The notes: a model not told the origin generated them from the letters alone. A stretch of DNA of 64,000 nt from Carposina sasakii (GCA_014607495.2 CP053160.1:11780001-11844000); one strand, 5' to 3'; positions 51,930 to 62,644 are shown, numbered from the stretch's first letter. Numbers and translations: made by a program.

Positions 51930-52990
51930 CTGTGAATGATGGAATCAGTCACTGAACGGTGATAGATGACTCTCAATTCTATGAACCAATATTCTCCTTT
52001 TTTGTTCCTATTCCTAGTTCTGCACATTACATTGCAATCAGAAAGATTAGAAATAATCCATCCTAGGGCTTGTAAAAATTGATTGGTAAGTAAAAATTGA
52101 GCAGATTTTTTTAAAAGCACTGAATGTCAAAAATATTTAACGGTTTACATACATACCTACGCATACAGTAGGTATGTAATAAAAACCACAACAAAGAGCT
52201 TTTTGATGAAGTTGTACTTTTGAGTACCCGAACTCTTTGGCATTTGGTACCTTGTATATTTTTGTAATAATGCTGGGTCTATATGAAAATACATGATCAA
52301 ATGTACACATATATCTATACGATGGTAGTACGAAATTAGTCATCAAGTGTTCTGACCGTGTGACATCTTACCAGGATACATTTTGCAAGATAAACTACAG
52401 TCTTTCTACCGGTGATGCAGGTGGAAACTTGCTTCTGTACATAATTTGGACGCAGGTGAAAAACAAGATTAATAATTTAAAATTTATTCTACCCAAATCC
52501 CAGGTAATTTCACTTTTTATATCTTGTTAACCTTAACTAAAGTAAATTCCCTTACCCCAATTTATTTAACGATGCTCTTGTAGAGTAGATCTAGAGAAAA
52601 TATTTTTTTTGTCGTCAACAGTGAAATTTTTTGGACAGAAGGTTTTTCTTTTTCAAACGCCGGAAATTAAAAAGTATGTGATCCTTATTGTTTCAACTTT
52701 AAGTTCTCTTTTGGACGACTTGGGGTTTAAGAAAGGTTTTTTGAAATTGGTCCTTAATGAGATCTAATGAAGGTTTTTCCAAAGGGTAAGGTTCACTTAG
52801 TGGTATTTAATTAAGACGGGACTTTTTCTTTGTGTGTTTAGAGCCTTAGGCCAATTCCGTGGAAAATTGTTGGTTCGAATGTTATCTCAGTTTTACTTGA
52901 CTCTAATATTATATTTTATGAAGAAGTTGGACAAGTTTGTTGAGCCCTTGATATATTGGAAATAAAGCGATTTATAATATCGCCAAATCA
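51930..52990. other. Unique AT-rich DNA
   Basis: Minus frames at 51839-52120 and 52137-52346 (93 and 69 codons) show no recognised domain; the first overlaps the U repeat. A motif-poor block with repeated TTTTTCT and GGTTTTT pieces lies at 52640-52800. Confidence 0.3.
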
Positions 52991-52994
52991 TCAT

Positions 52995-53195
52995 CTTCAT
53001 CATCATCAGCCTATTGCAATCCACTGCTGGTCGTAGGCCTCTCCCAAGGCACGCCACAAGACTGCCATGGGGGGTATTTGCCCATAGTCACCATGCTGCG
53101 AAGGCGGGTTGGTGATCGCAGTTTGTATTTTGGACTATGTTGTCAACACGGGAGGCGGAAACCCTAAATCGCCTCGTACGATACCCACGGGCAGA
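52995..53195 (-). mobile_element. RTE-tailed SINE-like element with deletion
   Basis: The plus strand has TCATCATCATCAGCCTATTG, CAATCCACTGCTGGTCGTAG, CATGGGGGGTATTTGCCCAT, GACTATGTTGTCAACACGGG and AATCGCCTCGTACGATACCC. About 20 bp around GCTGCTGCCCACCTCCCG are missing, and its 5' end is truncated at GGGCAGAC. Confidence 0.82.
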
Positions 53196-53372
53196 CATAC
53201 TTTGTAATATTTTATTATGTAGCTATCTGTACAAATATAATGTAAGAAATCGTAAAAGAGGTAGCTTCACGGTTGGTATATTTATTCTGATTCAGTAGTT
53301 GGTATAATGGTCCTCTTCTAATAGAATAGTATCAGTCTACTTTTAAGCAATGAACGACCTACAGCCACATAA

Positions 53373-53509
53373 CATAATATGTGTATAATACGCATAAGTA
53401 TTTAAATAGGGAATAAAGATTTGTTCTGAAGTAATCTTTATTTCCTATTTAAATACTTATGCGTATTATCAAAGACAATTATTGTCTTTGGTATTATACA
53501 CATATTATG
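53373..53509. repeat. Branched hairpin (nested palindromes)
   Basis: An outer pair, CATAATATGTGTATAATAC (53373-53391) and GTATTATACACATATTATG (53491-53509), is perfect. Inside it, ATAATACGCATAAGTATTTA.. (53385-53420) pairs with 53434-53469 at 35 of 36 positions, and CAAAGACAATTATTGTCTTTG-like bases (53470-53490) form a second small hairpin. As a folded strand it would make a three-way junction. No other copy was noticed. Confidence 0.85.
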
Positions 53510-53514
53510 GGTAG

Positions 53515-54280
53515 GACAGGTTTTGAACAAGAACGCAATATTTTCAAAAAAGGCGCATTCTAAATATTAAATAGGCAGGTTATTCTCGGAAGGGCATCAC
53601 GTCCGCACTAAAGTTTCGTCCTAAAGCTCGTCCGTTATAAATCACTTGGCTCCACATTCGGACTGGCAAATTGAATTTTGATGAAAGTAAAAACATTGCA
53701 ATTCCTCGGACGTACCGCGAAATATTCGGGTTGTTGCATCTATTGTCAAACTGCTAAAAAAAGAACATAAATAATTAGGTACTTAATTTTTTTTTTAAAG
53801 TATAGGTATATACTTAGTTTTCAACCTTTTGCAAATGAAAAAAAAAATGTCTAGTATTTGATCTGATTTTTTAGTAGATACAGAAATGGAAGGTGTAGGT
53901 AACCTTCTATTTCCGTATAATTGCTTTGGAACTTTCCAAACTCATTACCATTACTTTGACGAAGGGTAAAATTAAAGTCATAAAAATCCCTTTGTGAGGT
54001 GTTAGGGTCAAAAATTTTGGAGCAGTCCCTCAGATAAAATTTGTTAAAATTAAAGGAATATATTTATTATTTTTAGTTATAATGTTAGACATTTTAGTTT
54101 AAGTGATTAATTTATATGAAAATTTAAAGTTTTAATGGAAAAGAGTTTTAAAAGTTTTCTGTAACGTCAAAATAACCATTTTCAATTTCAAACAAAAGAT
54201 TAATTTATTTGGAGATTTTCTATGCAAACAAAACTACTAGTTTTTTCGAACATCGAAGCTTGCAATAATGTTGTGTTGCA
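53515..54280. other. Unique DNA
   Basis: Nothing supportable is seen; a mildly GC-richer patch lies at 53575-53740. Confidence 0.35.
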
Positions 54281-54284
54281 TCAC

Positions 54285-54535
54285 ACATCAGTCTATTGCA
54301 GTCTACTGCTGGACATAGGCCTCCCCGAAACCACGCTACAAGACGTGGGTGGGGGGTTTGCCCATAATCATACGTTGGGCAGGTAGGTTGGTGACTGCAG
54401 TGTGAACACAACGCTTTTTCAACACAAGAGGTGCTGTTGCCCACCTCCTGGAAACATACGATACCCATAGACATAATAGGCAAGCATGAGTGGTACTTGT
54501 CTACTCTGTTGACACTACACGACCTATCTACAGAA
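54285..54535 (-). mobile_element. RTE-tailed SINE-like element, diverged copy
   Basis: CATCAGTCTATTGCAGTCTA, CTGCTGGACATAGGCCTCCC, AGGTAGGTTGGTGACTGCAG, GTGCTGTTGCCCACCTCCTG and ACTTGTCTACTCTGTTGACA correspond block by block to 45405-45655. The minus frame 54220-54483 lies inside it. Confidence 0.8.
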
Positions 54536-54539
54536 AAGT

Positions 54540-55230
54540 AAGAAACAACGTGCCAATAAAAGTTCTAGTTCATATTTTATGTGTTTTACAAGTCTAATTT
54601 GAAATCTATTTATATACTGTTCTTTACCAAGGGCAAAAGAAACGCAGGTAAAAGACAGTGCAAATAAATCTCAACATCTGTACGTTACACGAATACATCA
54701 AATTGAAACCTTTTCTTTACTAAGATTGATCGAACGTCGTTACCAATTTACGCTAAAATAAACAACTATTCAATGAAATAGATGCACAAATAGATCTAAA
54801 GTGAGTTAACGCAAAAATCGTGTTGTTTTTGTTTCGAGAACTATCGAACACGTGGTAAATTTTAAAAATCGAAAGCATAAGATTTTTAAGTATAAATTTA
54901 CAACTTTCAAATATTTTCTTTCAGAAAACTACTATCTGTGCCTACGTGAAGGCTTCTTCAGGTCTCTGTCAGTAACCATAGTAGGATACAAATTCAATTT
55001 ATTCAAGCACAAGAAGCCGAATAAAAAATAACAATTTACTACACGTATTTGCCCGTAAACTACGGTCAACTTGTCGTATTTATGTAAAACGGCTCGTTCG
55101 GTTCAAATTGGTGCACTGCGGTCGAGTGCGTGCAGTGTAATCTGCGGTTACCATCGATGATTGCGATGTCCTTTTTTATTTATAAACTAGTACAGTATGT
55201 ATAATAAAACGTATGTTGCTAAAACAAACT
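54540..55230. other. Unique DNA
   Basis: A less AT-rich patch at 55060-55165 (GGTGCACTGCGGTCGAGTGC) is unique. I see no gene or repeat. Confidence 0.35.
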
Positions 55231-55239
55231 GATTAAGTT

Positions 55240-55450
55240 GACGAGAGAGGCTTGTTCGAAAATAGTATACATTGACCTACTTGCCGGTCCTGTGCCTAGT
55301 TTAGCTGGGGTAGAGGGCTTCCACGGTGCGCCGCTATCCTCCTCGAGCTTCATTTCGCTCCAGGTCCTCCCTAAGCTTCTTCACTTCTGCGATCATCGTC
55401 CGCCATCAGGTTTGTTTGGAGCGGCCACGCTTACGCTTTAGCTTGCTAAG
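55240..55450 (-). mobile_element. Possible decayed LINE coding fragment
   Basis: The block GGCTTCCACGGTGCGCCGCT, CCTCCCTAAGCTTCTTCACT and TTTGGAGCGGCCACGCTTAC is GC-rich, and its order of motifs resembles antisense RTE C-terminal regions. No clean frame could be traced. The plus frame 55238-55441 is not persuasive. Confidence 0.35.
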
Positions 55451-55664
55451 ATATGGATCCCTTCGGATCGTGTGATCGATCCAGTTTTAAATTAAATTTT
55501 CTTTTGATTGTATAAATGCAGCCTTTGCAATTGTATGCATGTAATGCAATAGGATATAGTGACGGTATTAAGGGATTTTAAAGTAAATATCTTTTTTTTA
55601 ACTGCACCGTACCCTTTTTCGTAAACAACAGATACCTCTTACAAATATTAACACGTCATCATCA

Positions 55665-55865
55665 CCGTCAGCCTATTGCAGTCCACTGCTGGACGTAGGC
55701 GTCCCCCAGTGTACGCCACATGGCTCGATCTCCACGTTTTTGCCATCCAGTCACTACCAGCTGTCCTCTTTAAGTCATCGGTCTATCTAGCCGGAGGGCG
55801 CCCAACGCTACGCTTGCCGAGGCGCGGTCTCCATTCGAGAACCCGTTTACTCCACCGTCCGTATT
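55665..55865 (-). pseudogene. RTE-clade LINE reverse transcriptase C-terminus
   Basis: Minus-strand translation gives RWSKRVLEWRPRLGKRSVGR, PPAR, a stop, TDDLKRTAGSDWMAKTWRSS and then, after a frameshift, GDAYVQQWTAIG-stop. This is the standard C-terminal region of lepidopteran RTE-type LINEs (LEWRPR, GRPP.RW.DD, W...A, EAYVQQWT). The stop replaces the Trp codon of the RWTDDL motif. The 3' tail is GACGGTGATGATG. It supplies the LINE counterpart of the SINE-like elements with the same end. Frames on the plus strand here are antisense shadows. Confidence 0.85.
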
Positions 55866-55949
55866 AACACGTACGAGTATGCAAAGCAACAGGCGATGAA
55901 AGGACAAAGAGTGGGTCATGAAGAAAACCATGTTATTGGAAAATATAGA

Positions 55950-56165
55950 TATGTACCCATAATCTACATAATATATAAAAGGAGAAGTTTCTATAACTGA
56001 CATATAGACGCATATACTGCCGTAACTGCGAATGGTAGATATGTGAAATTTGGACCGCGGCTTCCGTTTGCAATAGGTATAGGTGTATAGGTCCACTAAG
56101 AATGGATTTCTAGAAATTCCCACGGGAACGTAAACTGAAGTGTGCGCGGACGAAGTTGTGGGCGG
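55950..56165 (-). repeat. LINE-tail-type repeat (V-like)
   Basis: On the minus strand it reads GCCCACAACTTCGTCCGCGC, TTCCCGTGGGAATTTCTAGA, AAACGGAAGCCGCGGTCCAA, ATTTCACATATCTACCATTC and TATAGAAACTTCTCCTTTTA. The GACTTCGTCCGCG opening and CCCGTGGGAA block are typical of lepidopteran LINE tails. A 148-codon minus frame (55770-56216) spans this and the RTE fragment and is not a gene. Confidence 0.6.
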
Positions 56166-56221
56166 CCGCTTACATGAAATGAGCATGAAACTGGAAAATC
56201 TATTAACAAGAATCACGCCAC

Positions 56222-56350
56222 TAATAAACGTGCATGACTTAAGTATCGAAGAGGAACTCAGGAGCGATGAGCGAGCAACTTCACCGCAATGCTTAACGTG
56301 GTTCTAGAATTTCCTTCGTGATCCTGCATTTCGGGCTACCCTATTTAGGG
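56222..56350 (-). repeat. N1 repeat, shortened copy
   Basis: GAACTCAGGAGCGATGAGCG, AGCAACTTCACCGCAATGCT and GATCCTGCATTTCGGGCTAC follow N1 in reverse. Confidence 0.6.
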
Positions 56351-56359
56351 AGCCTACCT

Positions 56360-56880
56360 ATCTTTCAACTGCATAATGTGCAGTGCATACTACGTCAAGA
56401 CCTATTGTATCGCTGCATTAGCTTCTGGTCATGTTGCAATACATATCTTATTGCTCTAAGGTCGTGTCACTAAATAAAGCAATCAAGTATTCACGTCACG
56501 GAGTTTACCATGCAGTACCGGGGAAACAATTTTGTTAGCGTCAGTCTTACAGGCCGATACTCACACCATTGTGTATGTCCAAAGCAGCAAAACTGTATTG
56601 TTTTCGAGTTGCAGTTGGAAGCGCCCCATCGGACCACTAGATATTGTTTGACCCATGTATATGTATCTTTTTCAATAGTTGTGTATAGGATTTATATTGG
56701 ACTGTGGCTCTGTCTTGCATTTTTTTGTTTCCATCGAAATTTTGGAAAATCTTTTATTGATGCTCCTTTCACTCCCCAAGGAATATACATGACAAACCTA
56801 TTCCCGATGCCCTTATTTTGGCTGTGAATTATTATTCAATCACTCAATAATAATAGAAGAGTTTTAAATTGTAAATCATT
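56360..56880. other. Unique DNA with an unassigned 105-codon frame
   Basis: The plus frame 56510-56827 has a hydrophobic segment near its middle (about IVVYRIYIGLWLCLAFFCF) but no recognised domain, and no promoter or splice context. It may be chance. Confidence 0.25.
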
Positions 56881-56884
56881 ATTA

Positions 56885-56985
56885 GAAAAGGCATTCTCTC
56901 AGGCAATGAGAGGCACTGATCTTTCACATCTGACACTATAGAATCTCCTTTATGAGCTTGTAGTTCTGGTACCTTTTTATGTACA
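56885..56985 (-). repeat. N1 repeat, fragment
   Basis: GGCATTCTCTCAGGCAATGA, GATCTTTCACATCTGACACT and TGTAGTTCTGGTACC correspond to N1 in reverse with deletions. Confidence 0.5.
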
Positions 56986-56989
56986 CTAC

Positions 56990-57450
56990 AATGTTCGTTT
57001 TTCTTTTCTGAAGTATGCAACAGTTTTGTTAAATATGTATTAGAGAGATGGAGATAGTTTTACGATTATATAGTGACATGGTTTTTTTTTGGTTGGTGAA
57101 CGAATACATTTCTTTATCCATTCTTATAAAAAGTACGGTGTAATTGCAGTATCTGCCAGTATATAGTGAAACTGGCAACACCAAAGTCATATTAATGTTA
57201 GGTGTCTAGGCAGATGTACGCGGAACATTAATTTTACTTAATGCGGTTTTACCTGTTGCTGAAGATATACCTTTTACAGTAAATCGTATTTTAAGAAGCA
57301 CGTTGTTATTTTTGTTGTGATAAGTTTATGTTAATTATTTAAGTTAATTATAATAGTTTAAGTAAATTGAAGGATTTGATGTATTTATCTACACGCCGCA
57401 CGTGTTTTGAATGCTAGTACAAACTGTACCTAGATATTCTACATCTATGG
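56990..57450. other. Unique AT-rich DNA
   Basis: Nothing supportable is seen here. Confidence 0.35.
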
Positions 57451-57535
57451 GCAAAACAACCCGATGGCAATAGCCTTGTGGTACCTAGGGGGAGGTCTAC
57501 GTCCAGCAGTGGACTACAATTAGGCTGATGAACAT
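57450..57535 (+). mobile_element. RTE-tailed element, 3' end
   Basis: CAACCCGATGGCAATAGCCT, TGTGGTACCTAGGGGGAGGT and CTACGTCCAGCAGTGGACTA followed by GGCTGATGA show the same terminal block as the RTE LINE, joined to a different upstream sequence. The 63020-63170 copy has a similar upstream part (TAGCCTTGTGG). Confidence 0.7.
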
Positions 57536-57539
57536 ACTA

Positions 57540-58505
57540 CATCTGAAAGTAAAAACAATCTAATCTTTCAATTAAGCGACGCGTGAGTCATTAGAATTTT
57601 GCTATGTCAAAGAGTCATTTAAAATATTAAGCTGTAAAATGAAAATTTACTGAAAGTAATTTATACGAAAACGATGAAATAATTTAAGATATATGCAAAG
57701 ACTCTTCGAGATAGGGAAGTTGTCTAACTCATGCAAAACTCGTAACTTTGGAAACGAATTCCAGGATCGATTCGTTTTAGAGGTAGAAGTGCGAACCATA
57801 GGTCTGATTCTCGAATCGCTTGATATATCTCTACGTGCGATTCGACCTATATTAACATACTTAAAATCGCTGATATTAACTCATCAGCTGCAGTCAGAAT
57901 TTCAATAACATGAAATGTATGAAACAGCAGATTTTAGTGTTAGTCCCATAATAATAATAAGTGTCCTATGTAATAATATTTTCCTTATACTGTTAGGTTT
58001 AATTTTCAGCCATAAGAAGTCTACTTTGGAATATATTACTATTTTACATTAAATTTATAGGTATATGGTATAGAACCCTGTATTGTATATTATATGTACC
58101 TATATAAATACTAAATTTAGAATATTAAAATATTAATCTGTAGGTATTTCTTATAAGATGCATGTCTCCAAAGAGATATATTTTCCTCATTTATTTTGTT
58201 ACCAACTATTGTATATAAAATACAAATTTATAAAATAGGCAATGAATATATCGAATAGCTTTAAGAATACTTTACTTTACTTTAATTTTATTTAAGAGAG
58301 ACAAAATAAAATTTTCTTCCACGTAATCAGATTTACAGCAGACGAAAACATGCAAAGAGTTCAAAATAAATTGTATTTTATTTAGCATAAAATCCTATTT
58401 CCCTGTTTTTTCTACTGAACAAAGTTTAAAAGTATATTTGAGACGACTTCCGAAATCGAAATTGAAAAGGTATTATTTATATTTGAATATTGAATAAGTC
58501 TAATC
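57540..58505. other. Unique AT-rich DNA
   Basis: A 71-codon plus frame (57693-57908) has no recognised domain; its DNA is somewhat GC-richer than its flanks. Confidence 0.35.
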
Positions 58506-58510
58506 TTTTT

Positions 58511-58638
58511 GTTATTACAAAAGAGCGCCTATAGTTAGACTCGATTTAAATATGACATTTGACAGCAAAATGTATGGCATATCTGCCAAATTTAGAGCAC
58601 GTTTAACTTAAAAAATGTTTAAATTCTTTTGTAATAAC
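58511..58638 (+). mobile_element. 128-bp MITE (Q family), copy 2
   Basis: GTTATTACAAAAGAGCGCCT at the left and AAATTCTTTTGTAATAAC at the right are inverted ends. AGTTAGACTCGATTTAAATA, TGACATTTGACAGCAAAATG and GGCATATCTGCCAAATTTAG lie between. The copy at 30534-30663 is its inverted relative. Confidence 0.82.
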
Positions 58639-58644
58639 ACGGGA

Positions 58645-59070
58645 AGTGTCTAGGAATTTTATTACAGTTCTCCTATTTGTGGTAGTCTTTTGGGTTGGAA
58701 GAAAATCCCTCATTTAGAATAATTCATATGTAAAGGTTTACGAAACAAAGATAGTAACAGTTGGAGTTGGAACCCAGGACAACCTGCAGGCAAGGCCGCT
58801 GCCAATCCGCTTCTAAACTGATCGAATCTATCGTATTGGAATAGCAAATTTGGTTCATTTGGAAGTCACACGTTTAAAGAATAGGAAGTACCTACTGTTT
58901 GGGAGTAGGTGACATATGATTTTAGGGAAACCTTATAGTAAACAACTTTTTTATTCCAGTATGTCAATTTTTATATACATTTGTGAAAAATTGATCGATT
59001 TCTATCCCGTGTATTGAAGAAATACTTGCTCTAGTATTAAACAAAATCTATTTTTGTCAGTATATTCAAT
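58645..59070. other. Unique AT-rich DNA
   Basis: Nothing supportable is seen here. Confidence 0.35.
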
Positions 59071-59074
59071 TTAT

Positions 59075-59162
59075 TTCTTTAAAACTTGATCGAGATAGAG
59101 ACAGCATCAATTTTATTCATCAAACAGACCTATTTGAATATTTGGAAAAATCAGCCCTTAAC
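59075..59162. repeat. S repeat, copy 5
   Basis: TTCTTTAAAACTTGATCGAG, ATAGAGACAGCATCAATTTT, ATTCATCAAACAGACCTATT and ATTTGGAAAAATCAGCCCTT follow the S order. Confidence 0.55.
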
Positions 59163-59169
59163 CCAAATG

Positions 59170-60830
59170 TTTACCTAAGGTAAACAAAGTTTATTTACCC
59201 CGAGTATACTTATATGGGAAGGTAAATTTATGTACTGCATAACAATTTTACCTTAAGAAATAGAGATAGGTTATTACTTTTTTCGTGAAACTTTGTAGAA
59301 TATCCATTTTGTTATTAGTGTCTAATGAACATTTGGACACGTTTATTTTTAAAATATCCTGACAAAACACGTAAACATGTTACCCCTACTATATAATACA
59401 TTTGTCAGGTCTGCGTTATCTTCCGTCTGTCTGTCACGTGGGTGATAGGGTAATGGCAAGCGCGTCCCGGAATTTTAAGTGACCCTGTGTTATTACACAT
59501 GGATATAAAAAGTCCTCGCAAAGTGTGAATCGGGATTATCAGCGATGGTTTTGTTTATTAAGTAATGATGAAGAGATATCCACGATAAAGAGTAGCCTTT
59601 ATTCTTCCAGGATAGCAAAGTATGTGACTAAGAAAAAATTTTGTCACGATCAATTTGTCGTATTGTTACGAAACGTTGACATTTTTTAAATGGTACTTTC
59701 TATATTTGTAACGGTCTTTCAAACATAAGTTAGCGAACCGGGGCTTTATGGCCATTAACGTGAAACTGATAATGGTAATGATGATGGTAATGGTAAATCT
59801 AGGCGTTATCCTTTATAAAAACCAATATTAGGTTTGACAGACCGCAGAATTCTACTACTTCATTATTGTATTGTACTGTTAAACTTTTGTTATTTTCTAT
59901 TATTGTTTGGATTGCACTAATGCATAAAAAAATCATGAGCCTTGATTTAGAGTGTTTAAAGAGTAACTATACGGAACCCTAGTAGAAGGAATAAAATGTT
60001 TTAGTACTCGACATATTGTGAGGCTTCAATTTCATTTGTGGACTGTTAACTTAGGTCGGAATACATAAACAGGGTATAAATAAGACCTTGCTGTTTTAAA
60101 CAAAGACCCTCTACTACTAAAAACTCAAAGTATTATTTGACTAAGTAGTTGTGTCACACTCGTGCTTTACCTAGAGGTTCCATCTACACGATAATAAATA
60201 AATAAACTAATCAAACCGAAATAACCCGTATTTTATCGAACTTTATGAGGATAAAAATATCTGGATCCTAGCGTAGGTACGCAATAAGCACATTAGTATG
60301 TATGTATACATAGCAAAGTTCATCAAAATCTTTCCAAAGGTTTTGTTTTAAAAAAAATATCATAAAAAAGCTTCTTTGATGGGCTTTATACAGTTTAGAA
60401 GCTTGTTATAATATTTGTAAAATAGCGAACAGATGGCGTTGTCATACAAAATATATTTATGTAACGAATAACTATCTACAACAAATCTACAGTAGTACAT
60501 AATGAACATAATATAAATGACATATACTTAATTAATCTAGCTATACCCATGACTACAAATAAAGAAGTTATACAAAACTTTCTATGTGTAAAATAATAAA
60601 CATAATATTAAAAACAATTCCTCAGGTTGACTATCACTTCATTACATTAAAACGACATTACGTATGAAATTAGATAGAAGGGACCTAGCGCTGCTGTTAA
60701 TTTCAGGTTTAATTAAAAATAATTTCTCTTCCGCAGTGGACAATGGTAATAGATGTATAAAAATTTGGAGTAGCCATTTTTATGTCTAGGTTTCTTTATG
60801 ATAGCATTTATTTACAGTAAGGTACCTACA
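59170..60830. other. Unique AT-rich DNA
   Basis: TACGGAACCCTAGTAGAAGG near 59970 may be a stub of the ACGGAACCCT element seen at 9316-9916. I see no gene. Confidence 0.4.
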
Positions 60831-60837
60831 TACATAT

Positions 60838-61045
60838 TCATAAGCCAAAATAGGGCAGTTATTCAGATCATGAAGGAGAACCTAATAGCCACATTTATCA
60901 TAGTGTAACAGATGTAAATTATAAACAACTAGTTGCTAGCTTATCGCCTGAGAGAATGCCCGAGTTCTTTAGTTGACTCTTACGATATGCACGGAGGAAC
61001 ATGCAGCTAGTGTATTCTAGGGAAGCCCCGCATCAGCACGGTATC
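60838..61045 (+). repeat. N1 repeat, near-complete copy
   Basis: AAGCCAAAATAGGGCAGTTA, GATCATGAAGGAGAACCTAA, CAACTAGTTGCTAGCTTATC, GCCTGAGAGAATGCCCGAGT, CGATATGCACGGAGGAACAT and GGAAGCCCCGCATCAGCACG. It follows a TACATACATATTCAT run. Confidence 0.85.
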
Positions 61046-61129
61046 ACATAACTTACCTATACTTAATCCCAGCATACTATAAACGTCACTTTAGAGGCCG
61101 TTATTACGATTATTCTTCATGTCAATTAA

Positions 61130-61200
61130 TTACTAGTGGCCCGCCCTCGCTCTGCTTTTTTCTATTTTGAATTCCCGTTTATCATATACCTTTAAACTCT
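61130..61200 (+). repeat. CCCGCC-type LINE tail start
   Basis: TTACTAGTGGCCCGCCCTCG and CTCTGCTTTTTTCTATTTTG open a repeat like that at 51022. The rest is decayed. Confidence 0.45.
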
Positions 61201-61204
61201 CCGA

Positions 61205-61620
61205 TAAACTAAATAAATAATAAAAAAGAACATTATTATGTTATTTTAATATTATGTCAGCAGTTTTCACAAAAATTTGGTCGAATTTCGATATTAAATA
61301 TAAAATTGTTTACATTGATTAATAAAAATAATAGCTATATAATGATAGATTTTATTTCGACTGGCCATCAGCACTTCTGATATTGGCAAAATTTGGGTAT
61401 CCCCTTTGTCACTTTCTCGTGAAAATTTTGGGAATAAAAAAGTCGTATCGTATTGTAATATTAAAAAAGCCGTATCAAGTAAATGTACATGCATGACAAC
61501 TGTAATTAATGTTTTGTGGTAGCGAAGTATCCGTGGCCGTAACTAGTAGTTACAATCCACTTTCAAATAATATGGACCACCGTCTTGTCTATTAATTTTT
61601 CTGTTTTCATTCATTTTGGA
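61205..61620. other. Unique AT-rich DNA
   Basis: Nothing supportable is seen here. Confidence 0.35.
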
Positions 61621-61629
61621 ATAAATGAA

Positions 61630-61780
61630 GTGTTTTGTAGGCGATGGGCTGACCAACTGTCACTATTAACTTGTACATCTCAACTATAACCTCAAAATTG
61701 GTCAGAAGTGGCACCATGCATGTGGTTCTATCGGCCTTTGGTGCTCTGCCTACTCTGTAAGGGATAAAGGCGTGATTAAT
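61630..61780 (-). repeat. R repeat, copy 3
   Basis: TTTTGTAGGCGATGGGCTGA, CTTGTACATCTCAACTATAA, CAAAATTGGTCAGAAGTGGC and GGTGCTCTGCCTACTCTGTA, then AAGGCGTGATTAATG, in the same orientation as 17975. A (TATG)n run follows. Confidence 0.82.
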
Positions 61781-61784
61781 GTAT

Positions 61785-62470
61785 GTATGTATATATTTTA
61801 CGATATCGCTATAAGACGAAATAAGAATTTTCAATAAGAAATTTTATTGCCCTTCATATCGTATGATTGTCATCAATCAGGGGGCAATTCATGATTTATA
61901 AGTAATATATACTTACCGCTTAAGAAATAAGGTATATTTTAGCACGCATCGGTCGCGAGTATGACAGAATAAAAACAAATATCTGTCTCATGCTGAAATG
62001 TGTCTAATTACGTAACCGTAAAGTAACTTTTGCTTTGTTCTGAGCGTCTATAACGGTACCGTTTCGGCTACGTTCCAACTCGAAACTTTTCGAGAATTGA
62101 CCCTCAGCTAAATTTAGTTAGTGGTTTTGGCGTGATTGCATAACACACAGAGCTACTTTCGCATTTTCGTTAACTGAATCAACTGCTCTGTTAAATTTTC
62201 TTTGTTCAGCAACGAACCTTTAAAAGTTCTTTACTACAATCTCCCTTAATACTATAATGAACTTTATGCTTAAATCTTTAGGTTGAATATAACTTGGTTT
62301 TACTATTCAAAGGTTATGGAATTGAGCAATTTTGTATCATAATGGTCTCGACAGGTGCATTGTATGGAAACCTGCACTAAACGGCTATTAGTATTGTTCA
62401 GTAATGAGAAAGATATAGGATAAGTGCTTGCATGCAGATACTGCTTTCATGTATGTTTTTAAATATAGTA
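61785..62470. other. Unique DNA
   Basis: Nothing supportable is seen; 62035-62110 is slightly GC-richer. Confidence 0.35.
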
Positions 62471-62474
62471 AATA

Positions 62475-62640
62475 CTAGTGGACGCCCGCGACTACGTCCG
62501 CGTGGACTAGAGAAAAACAAAATGTCGAAATTATCCGGGATATTAAAAAAATCTGGGAAATCGGTTCAGCCGTTTCTGAGATTAGCGTGCACAAACGCAC
62601 AGACAAACAGACAAAGATTCCAAAAATCATTCTTTAGGGT
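62475..62640 (+). repeat. GACGCCCGCGAC-type LINE tail (V), shortened copy
   Basis: ACTAGTGGACGCCCGCGACT, ACGTCCGCGTGGACTAGAG, ATGTCGAAATTATCCGGGAT and AATCGGTTCAGCCGTTTCTG, then ACAAACGCACAGACAAACAG. The start is nearly identical to 47968 and the end differs. The 75-codon plus frame here is spurious. Confidence 0.75.
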
Positions 62641-62644
62641 TGAT

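Noticed and set aside
53373..53509. microRNA precursor
   Set aside because: The structure is branched and too perfectly paired for a typical pre-miRNA, and no expression evidence is available.
55770..56216. 148-codon open frame on the minus strand, the longest in the window
   Set aside because: It spans parts of an RTE pseudogene and a separate LINE-tail repeat in a frame that is not the RTE frame.
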